A stretch of 64,000 bases of DNA from JADJEK01 sp052034255 (GCA_052034255.1 JBPOIU010000006.1:1-64000), one strand, 5' to 3'; shown: positions 43,809 to 52,301, numbered from the stretch's first letter. The notes: a model not told the origin generated them from the letters alone. Program-made: numbers and translations.

Positions 43809-46463
43809 TCACGGGTCCTCGTAGCACTCGCCGTCCGGCAGGATCTCGTCGGCGACCAGGTCCGCGCCGATGCCGTGCACGTACCCCACCTGACCGAATT
43901 CGTCGACCACGTCGATGCCGACCAGCTCCTTGGTCGCGAGGCCGACCAACCGCCGCAATGCGTCGGAGGTCTTGCGCAACAGCTCGGGTTGGGACTTGCG
44001 CACGTTGGTCCGTTCGTGCGGGTCGACCGCCAAATCGAACAGGCGCAGGATTGCACATTCGGAGTTCTCGCCCATCGGCGAGTAGATCAGCGTCGCGTCC
44101 TTGCCGCGTACCGAATGCAAGGGCCGGGTCAGGATGTCGGGCGGAGCGAGCCGCAGGATGCCTTGCGACGTCGACGTGTAGGCGATTCCGGCTCCGCTCG
44201 AACCACCCATGCGATCGAGCTTCGGTCGCAACTCGTCGACGGGATACGGCACACGCAACACGTCGAGCACCGTCGCGCACAGCGACGCATTCTCGATCGG
44301 GCCCGCGAGCGTCGCGCCCGAAGTCACGTGACCCGGCCCCCAGAGCACGAGCGGCACACGCACCGACTCCCCGTACACCTGCGAACCATGACCGATGAGC
44401 CCGTGCTCGCCGAACTCTTCGCCGTGGTCGCCGGTCACGACCACCACGACGCGTTGCTCGAGCTTCGCCTCTTGCAGCGCGCGCAACAGCCGCGCGAGTT
44501 GGCGGTCGAAGTACCGCACTTCGCCGAGGTACCGACCGTGCAGCAAGCGGATGTCCGGATCGTTCGGATCGAGCGCGCGGCCCGCGAGCACGTTGCCGGT
44601 GATCCGCGCCAGCGCCGCACGCGAGTCCGCGCCTTTCGACGCGGGATCGACGTACGCGTCGAAGTCTTCACCCGGGGCGTTGCAAGGATCGTGCGGTTCG
44701 AACAGATGGAGATAGGCGAAGAACTGCAGGTCGCGGTTGTCCGCGAGCCAATCCTCGAACTGCGCGACCACTTGCCGCGCGTTCGCGTACTTCGCGCAGA
44801 CGAACGTCTCGAAGCCCTGATCGAAGTTGCGCCGCGCACTGACGTATTCGTTGGTGGTGAATGCCGCGGTCGTCACGCCGTCGGCTTGCGCGCGCTCGGC
44901 GAGCGTCGTCACGCCGTTCGCCAAGAACGCCTTGCGGTGCGCGGTGACGCCGTGCGCTTGCGGGTACAGGCCGGTCAGGATCGACGCGACCGACGGCGCG
45001 GTCCATGGCGCCGCGGTGATGCACTCGTCGACACGCAGACCCTCCGCCGCCAAGCGATCGACGGTCGGAGTGATGCCATCGGGGCCGCCGTAGCAACCCG
45101 CCGCATCGCGCCGCCAAGTTTCCACGCAGACGAACACGACGCTCGGCCGGTCCTTGGCCGCCGCCCGCCGCGGCACCGTGAACCGCCGCACGATGCGCGG
45201 CAGCGCGAATGCGCCGCGCGGCCACTGCACTTCCAGCGTGTACGGCTGCGGTGGACCAAGCGGATGCGAGAGATCGACGAGATCGAGCGTCGCCGTCGTC
45301 CGCCGACTCACGCGGCCCGCGAATCCCAACTTGATCTTCCGACCGCGGTAGTCGGAGAGATCGACCGAGCGCCCGTGCCAGCCGACGTCTTGCGTCGCTT
45401 GCCCGGGACGGAGCCGCTCACGGAACACCTCGTTGCCGTCGATCGTGACGATGTACTCGGTGTCGCCGACGTTCAGCGTGCGGAAGTCTTGACCGATCAG
45501 GAACTCGAGCCGCGCGCCTTCCTTCGGCACGTCGACGTCGTAGCGCACGATCGTCTCGTCGCCGCAGAACGCCAGCGCGGGCCAGGCGCCGCCGTTCGCG
45601 TGTCTGAACTCGTGCTCGGTGGTGCTGAACGATCCCGTGAGCTCCGAGTACACGAGCGGCAGGAACTCGACATGCGGGCCCGAGGGCGTCGCCACCGTCT
45701 TCACGGCGAAGCACTGCTCACGCGTCGGGGGACCACTGACGCGGTAGACGATCTCGTCGTCGATCTCGAGCGCCGCGTCGTAGTCGGCGAGCAGATCGCG
45801 CAGATCAAGCGTCGCCGTCTGCGCGAGTTCACCGACGCGCACCTTGATGCCGTCCGACGTCAGCACCGGCGACAAGAACACCGGCAAGAACGACAACTCC
45901 GGCAACGTGCGATCGCACTGCGTCGCGAACACGAGGTCGACGCGCTCTCCGACCCAGTCCACGGGAAGCGGCGCCGAGGCATCGATGCGCAGTGAAATCT
46001 CCGTCGGCGCGCCGACGGTGCGCGACGCGCGGAACAACTCGCGCTCGACACCCGTACGCCGGACGCGTCCACGCACGACGAACTCCACGCTCGCGCCTTC
46101 CGCCTCCACGGCCTTCACCCACTCGAAGCCGTACGCGAACACGAGCCGCGCATTCGCGTGGACCGCGAGGTCCTCGAACGTCGCGTCGCCGCTCTGCGGC
46201 AGCGGGAACGCCAGCCCGTCGTGATCGACGCTCTCGTGTTCGTCCCCGAGGATCGTCAGGAAGCGCTCGTCGGGATGGAAGCCCGCGCCTTCCTTGGCTA
46301 GGTCGAGCCGCGGAATCAATGCGATCCGGCTCTCACGGACGACCGGAAGCAACGCTTCGACCGAGCCGCGGACCCGCTGGAAGTACACGACGATGGCCGC
46401 CACGACAGCCAGCACGATCAGCGACGTCCGCAGATCGAATGATTTTTTCGGTACGGAGTTCAA
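43809..46463 (-). CDS. Membrane-anchored sulfatase-superfamily protein, large
   Basis: About 884 residues if it starts at the TTG at 46463, which has GGTGG 6 bases upstream; a GTG at 46556 is in frame but lacks support. One N-terminal membrane helix (LRTSLIVLAVVAAIVVYF), then ~440 residues of beta-rich sequence with no recognised fold, then an alkaline-phosphatase-superfamily domain from about 455: VVFVCVETWRRDAAGCYG, ITAAPWTAPSVASILTGLYP, HLFEPHDPC and VVTGDHGEEFGEHG. The formylglycine position is Thr (PWTAPS), so it is probably not a classical sulfatase. The upstream beta region might bind glycans. Same superfamily as the gene at 15940-18006 but with a different N-terminal build. Confidence 0.82.
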   Translation of the reverse strand: MNSVPKKSFDLRTSLIVLAVVAAIVVYFQRVRGSVEALLPVVRESRIALIPRLDLAKEGAGFHPDERFLTILGDEHESVDHDGLAFPLPQSGDATFEDLAVHANARLVFAYGFEWVKAVEAEGASVEFVVRGRVRRTGVERELFRASRTVGAPTEISLRIDASAPLPVDWVGERVDLVFATQCDRTLPELSFLPVFLSPVLTSDGIKVRVGELAQTATLDLRDLLADYDAALEIDDEIVYRVSGPPTREQCFAVKTVATPSGPHVEFLPLVYSELTGSFSTTEHEFRHANGGAWPALAFCGDETIVRYDVDVPKEGARLEFLIGQDFRTLNVGDTEYIVTIDGNEVFRERLRPGQATQDVGWHGRSVDLSDYRGRKIKLGFAGRVSRRTTATLDLVDLSHPLGPPQPYTLEVQWPRGAFALPRIVRRFTVPRRAAAKDRPSVVFVCVETWRRDAAGCYGGPDGITPTVDRLAAEGLRVDECITAAPWTAPSVASILTGLYPQAHGVTAHRKAFLANGVTTLAERAQADGVTTAAFTTNEYVSARRNFDQGFETFVCAKYANARQVVAQFEDWLADNRDLQFFAYLHLFEPHDPCNAPGEDFDAYVDPASKGADSRAALARITGNVLAGRALDPNDPDIRLLHGRYLGEVRYFDRQLARLLRALQEAKLEQRVVVVVTGDHGEEFGEHGLIGHGSQVYGESVRVPLVLWGPGHVTSGATLAGPIENASLCATVLDVLRVPYPVDELRPKLDRMGGSSGAGIAYTSTSQGILRLAPPDILTRPLHSVRGKDATLIYSPMGENSECAILRLFDLAVDPHERTNVRKSQPELLRKTSDALRRLVGLATKELVGIDVVDEFGQVGYVHGIGADLVADEILPDGECYEDP

Positions 46464-46706
46464 TGCTTTCCACCGATCATCAAGACGGCGACGGACGAAG
46501 CCTAGCGTATTGCTTCGACCGGCGCGTTCCCGCCGCACGGCGGCTTCGAGGCGCACTGAACCAGCACCTCGCGGCTCGCGCGGAAGGCGGTCCGGTCATC
46601 GGCTGAAACCGGTGATCTTCGTTCGCGCGTACGCGGCGCGATGGCTTGGAGCTGGTTCGCGGCGACCTCACCGTGAGGAATCGCGCGGACCGATGGCCCC
46701 ACGTTG

Positions 46707-46720
46707 AAAGGAGGTGGTCC
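46707..46720 (+). promoter_or_regulatory. Extended Shine-Dalgarno sequence
   Basis: AAAGGAGGTGGTCC matches 13 of 14 bases of the perfect complement of the 16S rRNA 3' end (AAAGGAGGTGATCC). It ends 4 bases before the ATG of a 12-codon ORF. No other start site in the window shows such a long match. Confidence 0.7.
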
Positions 46721-46724
46721 GGCT

Positions 46725-46763
46725 ATGTGTAGCTGTTTCGACCAACGGAGGCTGCTCGCCTAG
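46725..46763 (+). CDS. 12-residue cysteine-containing micro-ORF
   Basis: ATG TGT AGC TGT TTC GAC CAA CGG AGG CTG CTC GCC TAG encodes MCSCFDQRRLLA. Both Cys codons are TGT, the rare choice in this GC-rich DNA. The ribosome site is among the strongest possible. It may be a functional micropeptide with a CxC motif, or a leader-type peptide whose translation alters folding of the downstream hairpin. Function unknown. Confidence 0.5.
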   Translation: MCSCFDQRRLLA

Positions 46764-46811
46764 GGCAAGCTGGCCGGCGGGCCCCTTGCGGGGCGCGCAG
46801 CAGTCCGTGAC

Positions 46812-46854
46812 GCGGGGAGACACGACGACGTCGGGTCTCCCCGCTTCCTTTTCC
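46812..46854 (+). terminator. Intrinsic terminator of the small unit
   Basis: Arms GCGGGGAGAC (46812-46821) and GTCTCCCCGC (46835-46844) pair perfectly; a further CGAC/GTCG pairing sits inside the loop. The tail is TTCCTTTTCC. This is a standard plus-strand Rho-independent terminator. Confidence 0.7.
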
Positions 46855-46865
46855 GAGTGAATCAC

Positions 46866-46903
46866 CGTGAGCGCAGGCCGCGCCGCAGGAACGAACGCTC
46901 ACG
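46866..46903 (-). terminator. Weak hairpin after the histidine kinase gene
   Basis: Arms CGTGAGCG (46866-46873) and CGCTCACG (46896-46903) pair perfectly around a 22-base loop, just past the histidine kinase stop. There is no T-tract, so its role as terminator is uncertain. Confidence 0.3.
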
Positions 46904-46905
46904 CA

Positions 46906-49224
46906 TCACGTCGACGCGACGTCGATCGAGCGCGCCGCGACCCGCTCCACGGCCGCCAGTAGATCGGCGCTGCGGAACGGCTTCGACAACACTTCGTTGC
47001 CGTCGCTGCGAGACACGTCGTTCGCGTCTTCACCGAGCACGTCGCCGGTCACGAACACGAAACGCCCGCGCAACGCGGGCACGGCTTCGACGGCGCGCCG
47101 GTACAGCTCGCTGCCCGCGAGGTCCGGCATCATGCGGTCACAAACCACCGCATCCAGGCGCTCGGCGTGGATCGCACGATCGAGTCCTTCCCGACCACCG
47201 GCAGCCGTGACCACATGGTGACCTGCGTGCGAGAGTTGGGCCTCGAGCAGTTCGCGAATCCCCTCTTCGTCGTCGACGACCAGCAACGACAGCGCTCCGG
47301 TCCGCTCTCGTGGCGCGCGGGACGCGCGAACCTCGTGCATCGGATCGATCGCGCACGACGGCCGAGGCATCGTCGTCGCCGGTAGGCGGACGCGGAACAA
47401 CGCACCGTGCGGTCGGCGCTCTTGGAACTCGAACGAGCCGCCGTGGTCCTCGACCAACGCGAACGACAACCACAAGCCGATTCCCGTGCCCTCGCCTTCG
47501 CGCTTCGTCGTGTGGAACGCCTCGAACAGGTGCGCGGCGGCTGCGGGATCGAGTCCCGGACCGTCGTCCGCGACCTCGAGCGTGCATTGATCGCCATGAC
47601 GCGCGACGACGACGCTCACGATGCCGGGCACGCCGCCGCGGCGGATCGAATGGCAGGCGTTCGTGATCAAGTTCGTCGCGACCTGCGCGAGCAATACGCC
47701 ATCGCCCCGCACCACGACCGGATCGGAATCGGTCTGCAGCTCGATGCGCGCACCGCAGCGCCGCGCGAGCTCGAGTTGCGCGACCAGTTCGAGCGCTTCG
47801 CGCGCCACGTCGCGCAGATCGACGACGTCGCGACTCGAGCCGTCCTTGCGCGCATAGCGCAGCAAGCCGGCCACGATCCGCCGGCAACGCTCAGCCGCGT
47901 CGAGGACGTCGCGCGCTGCCTGGCGCGCCGGCGCGGACTCGCCGTCCGCGACCGTGACGAAGTGCTCGGCGCGGCCGTAGACGACGGCCAACGGGTTGTT
48001 CAGTTCGTGCGCGACGCTCGACACGAAGCGCCCGAGCAGCGAGAGCCGCTCCGCCTGGCGCAGCCGTTCCTGCGCCGCGCGCGTGTCGGTTTCGTCGTGC
48101 AACAACAGCGCGGCTCCGGCCGCCGCGCCGGTGTCGTCGACCACCGGATACAGCGACACCACCATGTCGCGCGCCCCCGTGCGCCCGCTGAGTTGCACCA
48201 CGAGTTCGAAGCGCCCCGCTTCGCGCCGCTCGAGCAGGCGTGCGATGCGGTCGCGATCGACGCCGGGCTCCACACCGAGCACGTCGAGGGCATCCCGCCC
48301 GACCAGCGCGTGGTGAAACGCGCCGAACAGGCGCTCGGCCTCGGCATTCGCCGTGGTCACCACTCCATTCAGGTCGAGACCGAGCACGGCGTCGCTGACC
48401 GCGTCGACGACGTGGGCGAGGAAGCGCAGGTGGCGCTCGCTCTGCGTTCGCACGGCGACGTCGGTCACGCGTTGGATCTGGCGTCCGATGAACACTCCGT
48501 CGTGCACCACCGGGAACGCGGCGATCTCGTGTTGCGGTCTCGCGTCCTCGCCGCGTTGCACGAAGAACACCGGACGGCGCTCGTCGAAACAGCGGCCGAC
48601 CGGACATCCGTCACAGCGCTCGCGCGTGAAGTACGGCGTTTCGCACGCGAGTTGCCCGATAAGGCGCGTCGAGAACAGGATCTCGGCGAACCAATTGACC
48701 TCCAGCACGCGACAGCCGGGCCCGACGACGACGATCGGCTCGCCGACCGAATCGCAGGCCGTCTTCAGCAGCTCGCCGCCGTCGATGCCGAGCCGCAACC
48801 GCGCCAGCGACGCACGTCGATAGAACACGAGCGCGAACGCGATGGCGCCGACCGCTTCGAGTCCGAGCTCGACGACGAGCAGCGTCGCCGCGTTGCCCGC
48901 GAGCCGATCACGCGCGAAGCCGAGCGTCAGTCCGAGCGCCAGCGCGAGGCTGCCGGTCTTGTCCAGTCGATCCGCGCGTCCCCAGCGTTCGCGCGGCGCG
49001 ATGAGCCACGGCGCGCACGCCGCGACGGCGACCACCGCGTGCCCCCAGCAGATCGCGCGGTCGTAGCGATGCAGCAGGATCCACGCCGCGAACAACAAGC
49101 CGAGCCCGAACAGCGCGATGACCGTGAGCGGTCGCCCCGACATGCGCTGTCGGCGCGTCCCGATCTCGGCGCTCGGACGCGGACCGGCGCGCGGCTTCTG
49201 AGGGGGCGGCGAATAGGAATCCAT
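46906..49224 (-). CDS. Hybrid sensor histidine kinase with receiver domain
   Basis: 772 residues. Four or so hydrophobic segments at 32-137, a PAS domain with a Cys cluster at C194, C204, C207 and C212 (CETPYFTRERCDGCPVGRCF), a second PAS domain at about 268-385, then HisKA with the phosphorylated H406 in SSVAHELNNPLAV. The ATPase domain shows NLITNACHSI, DDGPGLDP and GEGTGIGLWL. The last 125 residues are a receiver with LLVVDDEEGIRELLE, AVVCDRMMPDL (phospho-Asp) and the Lys in VLSKPF. Signal unknown; the Cys cluster could bind metal or sense redox. No cognate DNA-binding regulator adjoins it. An internal Met at residue 28 is an alternative start. Confidence 0.92.
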   Translation of the reverse strand: MDSYSPPPQKPRAGPRPSAEIGTRRQRMSGRPLTVIALFGLGLLFAAWILLHRYDRAICWGHAVVAVAACAPWLIAPRERWGRADRLDKTGSLALALGLTLGFARDRLAGNAATLLVVELGLEAVGAIAFALVFYRRASLARLRLGIDGGELLKTACDSVGEPIVVVGPGCRVLEVNWFAEILFSTRLIGQLACETPYFTRERCDGCPVGRCFDERRPVFFVQRGEDARPQHEIAAFPVVHDGVFIGRQIQRVTDVAVRTQSERHLRFLAHVVDAVSDAVLGLDLNGVVTTANAEAERLFGAFHHALVGRDALDVLGVEPGVDRDRIARLLERREAGRFELVVQLSGRTGARDMVVSLYPVVDDTGAAAGAALLLHDETDTRAAQERLRQAERLSLLGRFVSSVAHELNNPLAVVYGRAEHFVTVADGESAPARQAARDVLDAAERCRRIVAGLLRYARKDGSSRDVVDLRDVAREALELVAQLELARRCGARIELQTDSDPVVVRGDGVLLAQVATNLITNACHSIRRGGVPGIVSVVVARHGDQCTLEVADDGPGLDPAAAAHLFEAFHTTKREGEGTGIGLWLSFALVEDHGGSFEFQERRPHGALFRVRLPATTMPRPSCAIDPMHEVRASRAPRERTGALSLLVVDDEEGIRELLEAQLSHAGHHVVTAAGGREGLDRAIHAERLDAVVCDRMMPDLAGSELYRRAVEAVPALRGRFVFVTGDVLGEDANDVSRSDGNEVLSKPFRSADLLAAVERVAARSIDVAST

Positions 49225-49387
49225 GCGATCGAAGTCCTCTTCGAACGCAGCTCCACCGGCGCTTGAGCCGGAACGGGCCTTTCCTGGGCTCGGCGTCCGT
49301 CGGGGCGATCGCTCGGGCGGATCGCCAGCGTGAAGAGCCCGGGGCGATCCTTCCGAGCGCGGGCCGGACTCCGCGCCGCGGTTGCCG

Positions 49388-49873
49388 TCAGCCGCGCGTC
49401 TCGAGTGCGGCGAAGACGTCTTCGAGGATCACGTTCTCCAGGCGGCCGTCGCGACCGATGGTGCGCCACGGATCCTCGGGATCTTCGCGCGGATCGTCGA
49501 GCAACTCGTCGATCGGCGCGAACACTTCGACGCGAGCTCCGCCGTCGACCGCGGTGACCTGGCAATACAGCGTCACTCGCCGGTTCATGCGCGAGAAGCC
49601 GCGCGGACGCGTCTGCAGCTTGCCGGCCGCCGTGTCCTCGATGATCGATCCGCCCGCGAACCGCCAACGCAGCACGCCACGCGTGATCGAGAACACCTCG
49701 TTGGCGTCGTGTCCGGGGAATTCGCGGTAGCGGAAGACCTCGTCCTCGCTCCAGGCGATGCCGGGAGCATCGAGCGGGTTCGGATCACCGGCGCAGGACG
49801 TGAACGCGGCAAGCGCGAACGCGAGCGTCCCGCCCCGCGACCAAGCTCCCGTTGACCGTCGTTCGTTCGCCAC
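49388..49873 (-). CDS. Small uncharacterised lipoprotein
   Basis: 161 residues from a GTG at 49873, with AGGA 5 bases upstream. Signal peptide with lipobox LAAFTSCAG. The mature part has FRYREFPGHDANEVFSITRG and RVTLYCQVTAVDGGARVEVFAPIDEL, beta-rich, with no recognised domain. The open frame extends upstream to 49996 but with low-complexity Arg-rich sequence that was rejected. The spacer 49225-49387 to the kinase gene holds nothing recognised. Confidence 0.72.
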   Translation of the reverse strand: MANERRSTGAWSRGGTLAFALAAFTSCAGDPNPLDAPGIAWSEDEVFRYREFPGHDANEVFSITRGVLRWRFAGGSIIEDTAAGKLQTRPRGFSRMNRRVTLYCQVTAVDGGARVEVFAPIDELLDDPREDPEDPWRTIGRDGRLENVILEDVFAALETRG

Positions 49874-50141
49874 CGCCGTCCTGCCCTCCGCGTCGCTGCC
49901 GCCGGCGCACCGCCGACGCCGCGGCCGGAATGCAACCAACCTCGGCGGTCGCTCGCAACATCGTGGCCACAAACGTCTTCCGCATCCGGGGCGCAAGTGG
50001 GACCGAAGCCGAGCATTTCGCCCTTTTCCAAGGTCGACGTTGCTTGCATAGGCTTGGTGGCGTCGCTAGTGTCCGCCGCCGACCCGAAAGGCCGCGCCTG
50101 AAAGCGCGGCGGGTCGCGCTCCACGCGGAGGCTCGAAACCA

Positions 50142-50999
50142 GTGGCAGGAAAGAAGAAGGCCGCTCGACCGGCGCCGAAGACCGCGAAGACGGCGGCGAA
50201 GTCGGCGAAACCGAAGAAGGCCGCAACGGCCAAAGCCGCCGCGACGCGAGCCAAGCCCAAGGCGGCGGCGCCGAAGAAGGCCGCGCCCCCGACGAAGTCG
50301 ACGAAGCAGAGCCCGCCCTCCCCGTCCCGGAAGAAGACCGCCCCGCCGACGCCGAGCAAGCCGACCAAACCCGTCGCGACCAAGACGCCGCCGGCGCCGA
50401 CCAAGCCAGCGAAGGTGGCTGCGCCGTCGAAGCCCGGGAAGTCCGCGAAGCCCGCCGATGCGCCGAAGGCCACGGAAGCGCCGAAGCCGGACGCGAAGGG
50501 TGCGAAACCCGCCGCGAAGCCGGGCAAGCCAGAGGCGAAGCCGGGCAAGCCAGAGGCGAAGCCGACCAAACCCGACGCGAAACCGGGCAAGTCCGATGCG
50601 ACGCCGGCCAAGCCAGACGCGAAGCCGACCAAGCCAGACGCGAAGTCGACCAAACCCGACGCGAAGCCGGGCAAGCCAGGATCCAAGACGCCGCCCAAGC
50701 CCCCGAGCAAGGGCCCGTCGGCCGCGGGCGCCGCGTTGCAAGAGAAGCTCGCGAGTCGCAAGAAAGAGGCCGCGAAGAACAAGGGCGAACTCGACGAAGA
50801 TGGACTGCCGCCGCTGACGTCCGAGCCCGACGAAGAGAGCATGGACGACGTCGACGTGGGTGATCTCGATTCCGCGCTCGAAGTCGAAGACGACGAGGGT
50901 GGCGAGTTCGAAGACGACGAAGAGCCGTCGTACGACGAAGAAGAAGGCTACGACGACTACGACAGCGGCTCGTATCGCGAGCCGTTCGACGACTTCTGA
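50142..50999 (+). CDS. Histone H1-like basic protein with acidic C-terminal tail
   Basis: 285 residues, GTG start. Residues 1-200 are almost entirely Lys, Ala, Pro and Thr, like bacterial H1/HC1-type DNA-binding tails. Eight degenerate heptads of the form AKPxKPx occupy 125-180. A short hydrophilic helix (LQEKLASRKKEAAKNKGELDE) follows, and the last 70 residues are strongly acidic with Tyr and Ser (DDYDSGSYREPFDDF at the end). The charge split is striking. Likely a nucleoid- or RNA-associated protein; the acidic tail might restrain the basic arm. Its leader holds a 7-bp hairpin at 50091-50110. Function inferred from composition only. Confidence 0.75.
   Translation: MAGKKKAARPAPKTAKTAAKSAKPKKAATAKAAATRAKPKAAAPKKAAPPTKSTKQSPPSPSRKKTAPPTPSKPTKPVATKTPPAPTKPAKVAAPSKPGKSAKPADAPKATEAPKPDAKGAKPAAKPGKPEAKPGKPEAKPTKPDAKPGKSDATPAKPDAKPTKPDAKSTKPDAKPGKPGSKTPPKPPSKGPSAAGAALQEKLASRKKEAAKNKGELDEDGLPPLTSEPDEESMDDVDVGDLDSALEVEDDEGGEFEDDEEPSYDEEEGYDDYDSGSYREPFDDF
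50514..50681 (+). repeat. Eight tandem 21-base units coding AKPxKPx heptads
   Basis: The 21-base unit GCGAAGCCGGGCAAGCCAGAG occurs twice exactly in tandem, then six diverged copies follow in the same frame. Translations run AKPGKPE, AKPGKPE, AKPTKPD, AKPGKSD, ATPAKPD, AKPTKPD, AKSTKPD, AKPGKPG. Confidence 0.8.
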
Positions 51000-51024
51000 T
51001 CGAGTCCGTCGCCGCCCGATGCGC

Positions 51025-51062
51025 CGAGGCCCGCCCCATCGCGACCGATGCGGCGGGCCTCG
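51025..51062. terminator. Bidirectional hairpin between convergent genes
   Basis: Arms CGAGGCCCGCC (51025-51035) and GGCGGGCCTCG (51052-51062) pair perfectly, with CATCG/CGATG pairing inside. It sits in the spacer between the basic-protein gene and the HPF-like gene, which converge. T-tracts are weak on both sides. Confidence 0.55.
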
Positions 51063-51080
51063 CGCGTCTTCTGCCGTGAT

Positions 51081-51755
51081 TCAACCGACGCGACGACAGC
51101 GCTGCGGCGGATCCAATCGCCCCATCCGCGCGGCGTCCTCGACTCCGAGCACGACGTCGTACGCGCAACCGATCAAGAACCGAGAGAACGTCAGCGACTC
51201 CGGCTTGGACGCGCGGCGCTGCAAGGCGGCCAGGACCGCTTCGTCCGCGAGTTCACGCACGTCGAGCCGATACGCGGGACGCCGCTCCCACAGCCCATGT
51301 CGTTTGAGCTCCGCGCGCAGGAACCGCATGAGCTGCGGCAGCGCGCGCTCGATCTCGACGCGGGGATCCTCGTGGTCGGGCTTCTCCAACGCGTCGAACG
51401 CGGCGAAGCCATCGCGCTCGACGGCCGCGCGGAACGCGGCTTTGACGCTCGAGGTCCGCGCGAGCTGTGCGCGGTGACGAACGAGTTCGCGCAGGAGTTC
51501 ACGCGACGCGTCACGCAGCGCGGCGAGCAGCGTCGCTCCGACCCCCTGCGCGGCCATGCGCGCCGAGGGCAACGCCAACGCCAGCGTGAAGTAACACTCC
51601 TTCAGGTGCGGGTTCAGCGAACCTTCCGCGTGGAGCGTGACCGAGTCGGGTGGAGTGCCCTCGAGTCGACGCTCGATCCGCGAGCGCTCGCGCTGGAACA
51701 GCGCCTCGAGTTCCGCATCCTTCCGACCGGACTTCACCGTGAACGTGACGTGCAT
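51081..51755 (-). CDS. HPF/RaiA-like domain with sigma-like C-terminal domain
   Basis: 224 residues from the ATG at 51755, with AGGAG 6 bases upstream; the open frame continues to 51908 but without support. Residues 1-105 resemble ribosome hibernation factors: MHVTFTVKSGRKDAELEALF, ECYFTLALALPSARMAAQG and ALRDASRELLRELVRHR. Residues 120-215 (ALPQLMRFLRAELKRHG, DVRELADEAVLAALQRR) resemble the helical region 2 of sigma factors, or a related helical module. The whole could bind stalled ribosomes and something else. Domain assignments are from motif memory; confidence is moderate. Confidence 0.62.
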   Translation of the reverse strand: MHVTFTVKSGRKDAELEALFQRERSRIERRLEGTPPDSVTLHAEGSLNPHLKECYFTLALALPSARMAAQGVGATLLAALRDASRELLRELVRHRAQLARTSSVKAAFRAAVERDGFAAFDALEKPDHEDPRVEIERALPQLMRFLRAELKRHGLWERRPAYRLDVRELADEAVLAALQRRASKPESLTFSRFLIGCAYDVVLGVEDAARMGRLDPPQRCRRVG

Positions 51756-51947
51756 GGTCTCTCCTGTCTGGTGCTGGACCTGGATCCAGCGGACCTGGGC
51801 GATGCGGCGTCGGCCTTCGTGGCCTTGAGCCGGCGACGCGCGGGAGAGAGCCGCGTCGCGAGCAGAGGTCGTGACGGCATGCGCCGCTGGACACCCGGAA
51901 CCTAGCACGGGTTCTTCGACGCGGCCGGAACGCGGCGCGAAATCTCG

Positions 51948-52301
51948 TCACTTCACGCCGTTCGACAACGCGACGACGAGCCCCGCGAAGATCAGCCCCA
52001 TGCCGACGAGATCGCGCCACGTGGGCGACTCGCGCAACACGACGATGGAGAAGCCGAGGAACACGAGAAGACTGATGCCCTCTTGCAAGACCTTCAGCTG
52101 CGGCGCGGTGAACGACCCACCGTGCTCGACGTGCCCGAGGCGATTCGCCGGCACGGCCAAGCAGTACTCCGGCAGCGCGATCAGCCACGAGGTGAGGATG
52201 ATCAGCAGCAGCGGCTTGGCGTCGCCTTTGACCTTCAGGTGGCCGTACCACGCGTACGTCATGAAGATGTTGGAGAGGACGAGCAGTCCGATCGTGCGCA
52301 C
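51948..52301 (-). CDS. DUF486 (DMT-like) membrane protein
   Basis: 117 residues from GTG at 52301 (GGAG upstream), the usual DUF486 length. Four hydrophobic helices; VLSNIFMTYAWYGHLK, ALPEYCLAVPANRLG and APQLKVLQEGISLLVF are the family's conserved blocks. Likely a small transporter-like inner-membrane protein of unknown substrate. It lies 50 bases downstream of the propeller gene on the same strand. Confidence 0.85.
   Translation of the reverse strand: MRTIGLLVLSNIFMTYAWYGHLKVKGDAKPLLLIILTSWLIALPEYCLAVPANRLGHVEHGGSFTAPQLKVLQEGISLLVFLGFSIVVLRESPTWRDLVGMGLIFAGLVVALSNGVK

Larger units (their letters stand above)
46707..46854 (+). ncRNA. Candidate structured small transcript with tiny ORF
   Basis: A self-contained plus-strand unit in a gap between two minus-strand genes. 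After the extended ribosome site and 12-codon ORF comes a long stem-loop: CGGA (46746-46749) with TCCG (46804-46807), GCTGCTCGCC (46751-46760) with GGCGCGCAGC (46792-46801, one mismatch), GCAAG (46765-46769) with CTTGC (46785-46789), and GGCC with GGCC inside. The ORF's stop codon lies within this hairpin. A second hairpin with T-rich tail ends the unit at 46854. No plus-strand gene follows, so it is not a leader of a larger gene. The transcript start is unknown. Inference from structure only. Confidence 0.55.

Noticed and set aside
46707..46720. Possible fragment of a reversed 16S rRNA gene
   Set aside because: Similarity to the 16S 3'-end complement stops after about 14 bases; placed just before an ATG it is better read as a ribosome-binding site.
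50060..50141. Promoter for the basic repeat protein (TTGCAT, 17 bases, TAGTGT)
   Set aside because: Only three of six matches in each box, which is expected by chance here.
50066..50842. 258-codon frame opposite the basic repeat protein
   Set aside because: It is the antisense image of the Lys/Pro/Ala repeats, giving Gly/Phe/Ala repeats; no ribosome site or family features, and the plus-strand frame has the coherent domain layout.
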